This document shows, in pieces, positions 6,018 to 11,281 of a stretch of DNA of 11,607 bases. The notes beneath the pieces are model-generated. The model worked only from the letters and a program-made list of their open reading frames with translations. It was not told where the DNA came from and searched no databases. Origin of the DNA: JACCQS01 sp050999295. GTDB taxonomy: Bacteria; Actinomycetota; Actinomycetes; Mycobacteriales; Geodermatophilaceae. The stretch is from positions 1-11,607 of the forward strand of contig JBPCPI010000234.1 in the NCBI GenBank assembly GCA_050999295.1. The letters run 5' to 3'. Each line of letters starts with the position of its first letter. Positions within the stretch are counted from its first letter, which is position 1. Both the position numbers and the translations under genes were made by a program.

Positions 6018-6788
6018 TTTCAGCGGCTTGCGCAGATGCACGAGGGTCACTCCGGGCTTGAGTTGCTCGCGGCGCTCCTCGACGTAGCCGTTCCGCTCGT
6101 ACAGCCGAAGGTTGCCTTCGCTCAGATGACCGGTGAAAAGCGTCGCGCTGGTCACCTCCGGGCCCGCGTCGGCCTCGGCGGCGGCGAGCAGTGCGGTCCC
6201 CAACCCGATACCCTGCAGGTCCGGTGCGACCGTCAACCGGCCGATATGCAGGGTGTCTCCGTCCACGACCGACCGGACCGCGCCCGCCAGACGAGAGCCA
6301 CGAATAGCCTTGTGTCCCACAGAGTTTGCCAGCTCAGTCACCAACTCGGGCAAAGTCTGGACGAGCGCGGGCAGCGACGGGTCGTTGTAGAGCTGGGCTT
6401 CCGAGGCGTACGCGGCCCGCTGCAAGGTCAGCACCTCGCCAGCGTCGGCCACCGAGAGTGGGGCGATCTCCGGTGCGTCCAGGAAGCCCTGTTGGCCCAG
6501 CTCCAGGTCGATGAAGGCGGCGACCATCGAGCGATAGGTACGTTCGATCACGTCAGGGTCCGCACCCAGGTCGGCGGCGATCTCCCGGACCCGAGCGATC
6601 ACCTTCTCCACCCGATCGGGATCGCGGACGTCTGGCCCCATCGCCTTGAGCTTTCCCGCGGCCCGTACCCAGATCTCGCGCTCGGCGATCCCTGCGACGA
6701 CCTGCCGATCGACGCGATCGATCTCAGCCCGAACTTCGCGCAGCGCTGACTGCCCGGCCGAGCTCGCGGCCGCATCCTCGTCGTTCAC
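6000..6788 (-). CDS. Chorismate mutase/PchB-like domain fused to GNAT acetyltransferase
   Basis: A 262-aa two-domain protein. Residues 15-101 form an AroQ-type (type II) chorismate mutase helical domain. Aligned to E. coli CM, R20, R37, K48, D56, R59 and Q99 match R11, R28, K39, D48, R51 and Q88, but the E52 position is V60. That RV pair resembles isochorismate-pyruvate lyase (PchB), so the reaction could be chorismate to prephenate or isochorismate to salicylate plus pyruvate. Residues about 105-256 form a GNAT domain with RLTVAPDLQGIGLG (184-197, acetyl-CoA loop QxxGxG) and SEGNLRLYERNGY (223-235). I chose GTG 6788 because a CATACT hexamer lies 7 nt upstream and the sequence before it belongs to an acyl-CoA dehydrogenase remnant. 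The open frame actually runs on to 7337, so automatic callers may give a false 445-aa protein. The C-terminal LPT and stop are encoded in a hairpin arm. Substrate and role are unknown. Confidence 0.75.
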   Translation of the reverse strand: MNDEDAAASSAGQSALREVRAEIDRVDRQVVAGIAEREIWVRAAGKLKAMGPDVRDPDRVEKVIARVREIAADLGADPDVIERTYRSMVAAFIDLELGQQGFLDAPEIAPLSVADAGEVLTLQRAAYASEAQLYNDPSLPALVQTLPELVTELANSVGHKAIRGSRLAGAVRSVVDGDTLHIGRLTVAPDLQGIGLGTALLAAAEADAGPEVTSATLFTGHLSEGNLRLYERNGYVEERREQLKPGVTLVHLRKPLKPPLPT

Positions 6789-6795
6789 GAGTAGC

Positions 6796-6801
6796 AGTAT
6801 G
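6796..6801 (-). promoter_or_regulatory. Putative -10 for the chorismate mutase-GNAT gene
   Basis: CATACT on the complement lies exactly 7 nt before GTG 6788, matching the leaderless spacing of other genes in the window. It sits at the edge of the acyl-CoA dehydrogenase remnant. No clear -35 was found. Confidence 0.45.
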
Positions 6802-6959
6802 GACAGGTGCTTCCAGATGGGCAGGCCGAAGCTCTCCCGCTCCTGGGCGTAGCGGATCGAATCCTCCAGCGCCGCCCGCCCGACGCCCACCGCCCGCGCG
6901 GCGACCTGGATCCGGCCGATCTCCAGTCCGCGCATCATCTGCGCGAAACCCTGACCCTC
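6798..6959 (-). pseudogene. Acyl-CoA dehydrogenase remnant (internal 54 residues)
   Basis: The frame reads EGQGFAQMMRGLEIGRIQVA, then ARAVGVGRAALEDSIRYAQE and RESFGLPIWKHLSI. This is the well-conserved segment at the end of the middle beta domain and start of the C-terminal helical domain of acyl-CoA dehydrogenases (flavoenzymes of fatty-acid or amino-acid degradation, about 380 aa). The N-terminal substrate and FAD region and the C-terminal helices with the catalytic base are absent on both sides, so no enzyme can result. It is in frame with the chorismate mutase-GNAT gene downstream and with a membrane-protein remnant upstream. That continuity is probably accidental in high-GC DNA. Confidence 0.82.
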
Positions 6960-6965
6960 AGCCGC

Positions 6966-7570
6966 CGAAAGTACGAGACCGGCTGCGGCGCCCATGCCCA
7001 GGCCCCAAATGCAATGGCTCGGAACGGCGACCCAGAAGAAAGCCTGCGACAGCGGGCCGGTGTTGTCGAAGCCCGGCTGACCGCTCAGGACATTGCCGAC
7101 CATCTGTGCCAGCGTGACGCCGAAGTAGCTGGTGAGGCCTGCCGACAGGACCAGCCCCGGCTCCAGCACGAGCCAGCGAGGACTCTGCGGCCAGACAGCG
7201 GCGCAACCCAGCCCGGCCAGCCGCCGAACCCGGCCAAGAACTGAACGAGGAGCCGGATCTGGCATCCCGGCACTGCCGCACAGGCGCCGACATAGGCCCA
7301 CCGCGGCGTCTGTCTCGCAGGGGCGTGATCGGCGCACTCACGACATCGAGCAACAGGAGCGCGTGGGCGACCAACATCGCCGCAACCAGGGCGTAGCCGG
7401 CCACTACCAAAGCTCGGATGCCTACGGTCGTACGGACCGCCACCGCGATCCCCGACCGCGGCCAGACATAGGCCCAACGCACCCCACCCGGCAAAGGCGA
7501 CGAGGTCGGTGCCCATCGGTTCGAAGGCGGAGACGTTGCCCGCGGCCCAATAGGCGCGCAGACCGCCGTA
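6966..7570 (-). pseudogene. Decayed multi-pass membrane protein
   Basis: Four pieces in alternating frames make one hydrophobic protein. They are 7570-7454 (GGLRAYWAAGNVSAFEP and a hydrophobic GWGALGLCLAAV), 7452-7318 (RALVVAGYALVAAMLVAHAL, then LLLDVVSAPITPL), 7306-7190 (PRWAYVGACAAVPG, then IRLLVQFLAGFGGW) and 7193-6966 (PRWLVLEPGLVLSAGLTSYF, then DNTGPLSQAFFWVAVPSHCI and WGLGMGAAAGLVLS). The first shift is explained by one extra G in a GGGG run near 7453. There are at least three shifts and no complete N-terminus. The YWA and GWGALGL features recall small integral-membrane families such as DUF3995, but I cannot name it with confidence. No functional product is expected. Confidence 0.68.
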
Positions 7571-7592
7571 CCCGCCTCCCCGTACCGAGGGA

Positions 7593-7621
7593 CCGCGCTC
7601 CCTCGAAAGAGGGAGCTGCGG
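7593..7621. repeat. GAAA-loop hairpin between two gene remnants
   Basis: GCTCCCTC (7597-7604), loop GAAA (7605-7608) and GAGGGAGC (7609-7616) form a perfect 8-bp stem with a stable GNRA tetraloop. Outside it, CCGC (7593-7596) pairs with GCGG (7618-7621) with T7617 bulged. It lies exactly between the 5'-truncated membrane-protein remnant (- strand) and the 5'-truncated M13 peptidase remnant (+ strand). It could be a terminator, a dispersed palindrome or a deletion scar. Confidence 0.75.
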
Positions 7622-7627
7622 GGTTCA

Positions 7628-7822
7628 GCGATCTGGGCGCACTGCTGGAAGACCAAGACGCGGCCGGCCGAGTCGATTCGCCGGCTGTCGGTGGACCCGC
7701 ATTCCCCGCCGGAGTTCCGGGCGAATGTCGTACGAAACCTCGAGGAGTTCTACGCCGCGTACTACGTCGTCGAGGGCGACGGGATGTGGCTCGACCCGAA
7801 GGAGCGCGTCCGCATCTGGTAG
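7628..7822 (+). pseudogene. M13 metallopeptidase C-terminal remnant
   Basis: The frame ending at TAG 7820-7822 reads AIWAHCWKTKTRPAESIRRL, then SVDPHSPPEFRANVV and WLDPKERVRIW. This is the characteristic C-terminus of M13 (neprilysin/PepO-like) zinc endopeptidases, which are about 650 aa. DPHSPxxFR lies in the substrate-facing region and the terminal RVRIW is near-invariant. Only about 64 residues survive; the HExxH zinc site and everything upstream are missing. Two overlapping frames longer than this one exist but have no such match. The reading frame itself carries no internal stop, so the deletion may be fairly recent. Confidence 0.85.
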
Positions 7823-7836
7823 CTGCCCGTACGCCA

Positions 7837-7849
7837 GACCCCCGGGGTC
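7837..7849. promoter_or_regulatory. 13-bp palindrome upstream of the psiE-like gene
   Basis: GACCCC and GGGGTC flank a single central C. The palindrome is about 25 nt upstream of the presumed -10 at 7874. It does not resemble the usual PHO box direct repeats. It may be an operator or chance. Confidence 0.3.
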
Positions 7850-7873
7850 CGAGCCGTCAGGCATGCGATCGGG

Positions 7874-7879
7874 CATCAT
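7874..7879 (+). promoter_or_regulatory. Putative -10 for the psiE-like gene
   Basis: CATCAT is followed by a 7-nt gap and then ATG 7887, the leaderless spacing seen at other genes here. No good -35 is evident. Confidence 0.4.
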
Positions 7880-7886
7880 TCGCGGC

Positions 7887-8435
7887 ATGGCCGACCCCAA
7901 GGACGGCGACGGAAAGAGTCGCGCCAAGCCGGAAGTACCGCTGCACACGCGGCTGCTCAACCAGACGATCGAGGTGGCCGAGACGATCGCCTACGGGGGG
8001 ATCGCTATCTTCCTCGCCGTCACCGCGGTCGCCCTGCTCGTCCTCACCACGCGCAACATGGTTCCGCTGTTCACCGAAGACTCGGCGGATGTCGCGCTGG
8101 AAATCCTGGACACCCTGCTGCTGGTCTTCATCGTCGTCGAACTGCTCTACGCCGTACGGATCACCGTGGCCAAGCGCGAACTCCTGGCCGAGCCGTTCCT
8201 GCTTGCCGGGATCATCGCCTCGATCAAGGAGATCATCGTTCTGTCGGTCAAGGCAGCTGAAACGGCCGGCAAGGGAGCGGAGTTCCGGGACCAGATGGTG
8301 GAGATCGGCGTTCTCGGAGTACTCGTCCTGCTCCTCGGTCTCACCGCATTCCTCTTGCGCCGCAAGGAACGTGAGCCGGGCGAGGGTGATCAAGGCAGCC
8401 CGTACACCCGGGACGAGGCAGAGCAGCCGGGCTAG
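7887..8435 (+). CDS. PsiE-like (phosphate-starvation-inducible) membrane protein
   Basis: A 182-aa integral membrane protein resembling the PsiE family, small four-helix inner-membrane proteins of unknown biochemical role that are phosphate-starvation-induced in E. coli. Predicted helices are at about 36-56 (GGIAIFLAVTAVALLVLTTR), 72-93 (ILDTLLLVFIVVELLYAVRI), 104-121 (FLLAGIIASIKEIIVLSV) and 138-157 (VEIGVLGVLVLLLGLTAFLL). The N-terminus is charged and the last 25 residues are a polar, acidic tail. The Glu in the second helix and the Lys-Glu in the third are typical of the family. ATG 7887 is preferred to ATG 7863 because of the CATCAT -10 with 7-nt spacing. It converges on the epoxide hydrolase-like gene, with a 60-nt gap that holds only a weak 5-bp stem-loop (8449-8462). 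Confidence 0.82.
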   Translation: MADPKDGDGKSRAKPEVPLHTRLLNQTIEVAETIAYGGIAIFLAVTAVALLVLTTRNMVPLFTEDSADVALEILDTLLLVFIVVELLYAVRITVAKRELLAEPFLLAGIIASIKEIIVLSVKAAETAGKGAEFRDQMVEIGVLGVLVLLLGLTAFLLRRKEREPGEGDQGSPYTRDEAEQPG

Positions 8436-8495
8436 TGAGCGGCAGATCTCCGACCTGTCGGACGTCGTCGCCCGCCGCCCACTGCCGAGCCGCCC

Positions 8496-9656
8496 TCAGC
8501 GCAGGTCGCTGAAGAACGTACGGATGTCGTCGGTGAGTAACTGCGGCTCCTCCAGCGCGGCGAAGTGGCCGCCTCGGCCCTCGACGTCGACCCAATGAGT
8601 GACGGTGTTCTCGGCCTCGGCATAGCGCCGGATCCCGACGTCGTGGGCGAACATGATCGCCCCGGTGGGGATCCCGGACGGCTCCTTGGTCTGGCCCCAT
8701 GACGAGTTCTGGGCGTAACCGACGTAGGCCGAGGAACCGGCAGTGCCGGTGAGCCAATAGATCATCACGTTTGTCAGCAAGTGGTCGCGGTCGATCACCT
8801 CGTCCGGCAACGCCGTGCGCGGATGGGTCCACTCGCGGAACTTGTCCACGATCCAGGCCAGCTGACCGGCCGGCGAGTCGACGAGACCGGGCGCTAGCGT
8901 CCCCGGCCGGGTGGACTGGATCGCGATGTAGCCGAACTCCTGCTGCATGAACGCGCCGACCCGGGCGATGCGGTCCCGTTCGAGGTCGGTGAGGGAAGCG
9001 AGCTCGGCTTCGTCGGGTTCCTGCATGGGCATGCCGAGGCTCCCGTTGACGTGCACTCCGACCACCGCACCAGTTGCCGCACGGCCGATCTCGGGCGACA
9101 CCCCGGCGCCGATGTCACCGCCTTGAACGCCGTACCGCTCATATCCGAGCCGGGCCATCAGCGCCGCCCATGCCTTGGCGATCCGGGGAGTGTCCCAGCC
9201 AGCCTCAGTGACCGGGCTCGAGAACCCGAAGCCGGGCAGGCTCGGGATAACCAGGTGGAAGGCATCGGAGGCGTCGCCGCCGTGTGCCCTGGGATCGGAC
9301 AGCGGGCCGATCACGTCGAGGAACTCCACAAAGGACCCCGGCCAGCCGTGGGTGAGCACCAGCGGCAGCGCGTCCGGCTCGGGCGAGCGGACGTGCAGAA
9401 AGTGCACCCGCTGGCCGTCGATGTCGGTCGTGAACTGTGGATGTTCGTTCAGAACCGCTTCCTGGGTAGGCCAGTCGTACCCGTCTGTCCAGTAGTCGAC
9501 CAGTTCGCGCAGATAGGCAACCGGTACGCCGATGTCCCAGCCATCGCCGGGCAGCGGCGCCGGAAAACGGGTACGGCGCAGTCGGTCGGCCAAGTCATCC
9601 AGTTCGGCTTGAGGGACGTCGATCCGGAACGGGCGGATGTTCTCTGTGGTCTCCAT
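8496..9656 (-). CDS. Epoxide hydrolase-like alpha/beta hydrolase (EHN domain)
   Basis: A 386-aa protein of the microsomal-type epoxide hydrolase group, which opens epoxides to diols through an ester intermediate on a nucleophilic Asp. An epoxide-hydrolase N-terminal (EHN) domain occupies about 7-115: IRPFRIDVPQAELDDLADRL, then RRTRFP and YLRELVDYW. The alpha/beta-hydrolase core has the oxyanion motif HGWPGS (103-108), PGFGFS (141-146), the nucleophile elbow GGDIGA (Asp181) and the catalytic His in GGHFAALEEP (His364). Asp339 in FAHDV is a candidate charge-relay acid. No signal peptide is seen. ATG 9656 was chosen over upstream ATGs 9677 and 9758 because a CACAGT hexamer lies 7 nt before it and the family starts here. 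It is divergent from a WYL regulator with an inverted repeat between them, so that regulator probably controls it. The substrate is unknown. Confidence 0.92.
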   Translation of the reverse strand: METTENIRPFRIDVPQAELDDLADRLRRTRFPAPLPGDGWDIGVPVAYLRELVDYWTDGYDWPTQEAVLNEHPQFTTDIDGQRVHFLHVRSPEPDALPLVLTHGWPGSFVEFLDVIGPLSDPRAHGGDASDAFHLVIPSLPGFGFSSPVTEAGWDTPRIAKAWAALMARLGYERYGVQGGDIGAGVSPEIGRAATGAVVGVHVNGSLGMPMQEPDEAELASLTDLERDRIARVGAFMQQEFGYIAIQSTRPGTLAPGLVDSPAGQLAWIVDKFREWTHPRTALPDEVIDRDHLLTNVMIYWLTGTAGSSAYVGYAQNSSWGQTKEPSGIPTGAIMFAHDVGIRRYAEAENTVTHWVDVEGRGGHFAALEEPQLLTDDIRTFFSDLR

Positions 9657-9663
9657 GACCACT

Positions 9664-9669
9664 ACTGTG
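9664..9669 (-). promoter_or_regulatory. Putative -10 for the epoxide hydrolase-like gene
   Basis: CACAGT on the complement lies exactly 7 nt before ATG 9656, suggesting a leaderless mRNA. The operator-like inverted repeat starts 6 nt further upstream, in the -10/-35 spacer. Confidence 0.45.
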
Positions 9670-9674
9670 CCAAC

Positions 9675-9701
9675 CATTGCGGACAGCTTCGGTCCGCAAT
9701 G
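9675..9701. promoter_or_regulatory. Probable operator for the WYL regulator
   Basis: CATTGCGGAC (9675-9684) and GTCCGCAATG (9692-9701) are perfect 10-bp reverse complements separated by 7 nt (AGCTTCG). The centre-to-centre distance of the arms is 17 nt, suitable for a dimeric helix-turn-helix protein. The site fills most of the 62-bp gap between the divergent epoxide hydrolase-like and regulator genes. It overlaps the spacer and -35 region of the first and lies just upstream of the -10 of the second, so binding should affect both. Confidence 0.78.
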
Positions 9702-9706
9702 TCTGG

Positions 9707-9712
9707 CAGTCT
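9707..9712 (+). promoter_or_regulatory. Putative -10 for the WYL regulator gene
   Basis: CAGTCT lies 6 nt before GTG 9719. No separate Shine-Dalgarno is visible, so a leaderless start is likely. Confidence 0.4.
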
Positions 9713-9718
9713 GATTCC

Positions 9719-10681
9719 GTGCTGGAAACTTCGGCGAGGCTGCTCCGGCTGCTCTCACTCCTGCAGGCCCACCGGGACTGGTCCGGGTTGGACCTCGCCG
9801 ATCGCCTGCAGGTCACTGCCCGCACGGTGCGCCGTGACGTCGACCGGCTCCGCCTGCTCGGATATCCGGTAGACGCCCGGCCAGGCGCTGGCGGCGGCTA
9901 CCGGCTCGGCACAGGAGCCGTGTTGCCGCCGCTGTTGGTGGACGACGAGGAGGCGGTCGCGATCGCGGTCGGGCTACGCAGCGCCACCTTCAGCGGCGTC
10001 GCTGGGATCGAGGAGACCGCCCTACGAGCGCTCGCCAAGCTCGAACACGTGTTGCCCGCCAGGCTGCGCCGACGGGTCGAGACCCTGTCCTCGGCCATCG
10101 TCGCCATGCCCGGATCCGGGCCGAAGGCGGAGGTGGACGTGCTTGTGACCGTCGCCTCAGCAGTGCGGGACAACGAACAGTTGCGGGTCGACTACCGCCG
10201 CCACGACGGCTCCGCGACTCGGCGCGAGATCGAGCCACACCGGATCGTGCACGCCGGTCGCCGCTGGTACGTCCTCGCGTGGGACGTCGAACGCGCAGAC
10301 TGGCGGACGTTCCGACTCGATCGGCTGAGTCCCCGAATCCCCAATGGCCCCCGCTTCACTCCGCGCGTGGCACCCGATCCTGACATCGCCGGGTACACGT
10401 CGCGGGGGATCACGACTGAGGCATACCAGCACCACTGTCGGCTCACGGTGATGGCGCCCGCAGCGGTCGTGGCCGAACGGATCGGCCCCACGATCGGCGT
10501 GGTCACGCCCCTCACCCAGGACAGCTGTCAGGTCGTGTCGGGCTCGAACTCCCTCGATGAGATGGCGCTGTACATGGGGCTGCTCGGGTCCGAGATCATC
10601 GTCCACGAGCCGGCCGAACTGCGCGATCACATGGCCGGACTCGGCGCCCGACTCTCCCGTGCTGCACAACGCCCGGTGTGA
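9719..10681 (+). CDS. WYL-domain transcriptional regulator (DeoR-like HTH)
   Basis: A 320-aa DNA-binding regulator. The N-terminal winged helix-turn-helix (about 4-60) reads TSARLLRLLSLLQAHRDWSG, then LADRLQVTARTVRRDVDRLR and GGGYRLGTGA. The WYL ligand-sensing domain spans about 139-205, with RRWYVLAWDVERADWRTFRL (181-200) giving the family name. A WCX-type C-terminal domain follows (about 235-315). WYL regulators sense small molecules or nucleic acids and act as repressors or activators, usually as dimers. GTG 9719 was chosen because the family's first helix begins immediately after it, the operator palindrome lies between it and the open-frame start at 9677, and CAGTCT lies 6 nt upstream. 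It is divergent from the epoxide hydrolase-like gene, which is its likely target, and it probably also controls itself. The inducer is unknown. Confidence 0.9.
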   Translation: MLETSARLLRLLSLLQAHRDWSGLDLADRLQVTARTVRRDVDRLRLLGYPVDARPGAGGGYRLGTGAVLPPLLVDDEEAVAIAVGLRSATFSGVAGIEETALRALAKLEHVLPARLRRRVETLSSAIVAMPGSGPKAEVDVLVTVASAVRDNEQLRVDYRRHDGSATRREIEPHRIVHAGRRWYVLAWDVERADWRTFRLDRLSPRIPNGPRFTPRVAPDPDIAGYTSRGITTEAYQHHCRLTVMAPAAVVAERIGPTIGVVTPLTQDSCQVVSGSNSLDEMALYMGLLGSEIIVHEPAELRDHMAGLGARLSRAAQRPV

Positions 10682-10849
10682 CTGCGGCCATCGGAGGGTC
10701 AAGATCGGTGTGGGCCAGCAGGATGGCGCGCTCCGAGAGGCAGGTCAACCGGCGTAGCGTTGGCCCAGTTCCCGGCCGACGCGGGCGAGCTCGGGCTCGA
10801 CCGGGGTGGACTCCACGACGTCGATCTGCGCGCCCAGGCGGCTGATGGT

Positions 10850-10867
10850 GTCGCGGGGGGCCGCGAC
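10850..10867. promoter_or_regulatory. 7-bp inverted repeat in the TPR gene promoter
   Basis: GTCGCGG (10850-10856) and CCGCGAC (10861-10867) are perfect complements around GGGG. The repeat lies immediately 5' of the -10 TAGGGT, in the -35/-10 spacer, where a repressor would sit. It is GC-only enough that chance is possible. Confidence 0.4.
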
Positions 10868-10868
10868 G

Positions 10869-10874
10869 TAGGGT
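10869..10874 (+). promoter_or_regulatory. -10 for the TPR gene
   Basis: TAGGGT fits TAnnnT and lies 6 nt before GTG 10881, with no Shine-Dalgarno between. A leaderless transcript is likely. Confidence 0.5.
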
Positions 10875-10880
10875 CCGGCT

Positions 10881-11276
10881 GTGGACCACGCGCGCTACAC
10901 CCGCGACATCCATGCCGCGGTGGAGTTGTTCGAATCGGGCCGCCTCGAGGAGGCAGCGGTCGCCTGGCGCGTCCTGGCCTCGGATTCCGAGCTGCCGCTT
11001 CCCGACCGGGCCCTGCAGTTACAGAATCTGGCTCTGACACTTACCAGGTTGGGCCGCGTCGACGAGGCCGAAGCCGCCTACGACGAGGGCATCGCCATCG
11101 AGCAGCGGCTACTACGGGGGTACCTGCTCGAGGCGAAGGCGGCCTGGCTGGTCGAGCGTGGCCGTTCCGGTGACGCGGTGGCGATCTACGAGTGGTTACT
11201 GCGTCAGTTTTGGCTCGACTCAGGCCAGATCCAGCGCTACCGGCAGAACCTGGCATCGTTGAGCGGTTCTGGTTGA
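10881..11276 (+). CDS. Small tetratricopeptide-repeat protein
   Basis: A 131-aa soluble, all-helical protein with about three TPR-like helix pairs: roughly 8-36 (HAAVELFESGRLEEAAVAWR), 45-74 (QLQNLALTLTRLGRVDEAEA, then AYDEGIAIE) and 80-108 (GYLLEAKAAWLVERGRSGDA, then VAIYEWLL). The small/large residue spacing (LGRxxEAxxAY) is the TPR pattern. Such proteins are protein-binding scaffolds; the partner is unknown. The start is GTG 10881, set by TAGGGT 6 nt upstream and by absence of coding character before it. It ends 5 nt before the stop of the convergent DUF4188 gene. Confidence 0.78.
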   Translation: MDHARYTRDIHAAVELFESGRLEEAAVAWRVLASDSELPLPDRALQLQNLALTLTRLGRVDEAEAAYDEGIAIEQRLLRGYLLEAKAAWLVERGRSGDAVAIYEWLLRQFWLDSGQIQRYRQNLASLSGSG

Positions 11277-11280
11277 ACCG
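11264..11280. terminator. Short hairpin at a convergent gene junction
   Basis: CGGTTC (11264-11269), loop TGGTT and GAACCG (11275-11280) form a perfect 6-bp stem. It contains the TPR gene's TGA (11274-11276) and ends just before the DUF4188 stop. It lacks a U-tract, so it may terminate weakly in both directions. Confidence 0.4.
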
Positions 11281-11281
11281 A

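Larger units (their letters stand above)
10745..10894 (-). pseudogene. Possible C-terminal remnant of an unidentified protein
   Basis: The 199-nt gap between the WYL and TPR genes holds, on the complement, a 49-codon frame ending at TGA (10745-10747). It reads GPYVAAPRDTISRLGAQIDV, then PELARVGRELGQRYAG. The amphipathic pattern and G/C third positions look like a real C-terminus. A TAG at 10895-10897 closes the frame upstream and there is no credible start. Given the other remnants in the window it may be a gene fragment, but chance cannot be excluded. I do not recognise the family. Nothing else was seen in this gap apart from the TPR promoter and its palindrome. Confidence 0.3.

Noticed and set aside
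3594..6788. A functional link between MenB and the chorismate mutase/PchB-like domain through isochorismate
   Set aside because: Both touch chorismate-derived metabolism, but they are separate units with other genes and promoters between them and no other men or siderophore gene nearby. Proximity alone is not evidence.
6000..7337. A single 445-aa protein joining membrane, acyl-CoA dehydrogenase, chorismate mutase and GNAT parts
   Set aside because: The first two parts are truncated pieces of unrelated families, the membrane part continues upstream in other frames, and a good leaderless start exists at 6788.
7132..8598. A 488-codon + strand frame over the remnant region and the psiE-like gene
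   Set aside because: The translation is Arg/Ser/Pro-rich and motif-free. The real signals here are the M13 fragment and PsiE in another frame.
10710..10770. A 7-bp inverted repeat TGGGCCA/TGGCCCA after the WYL gene as a terminator
   Set aside because: The arms are short, the loop is about 45 nt and there is no U-tract. Such repeats are frequent by chance in this GC-rich sequence.
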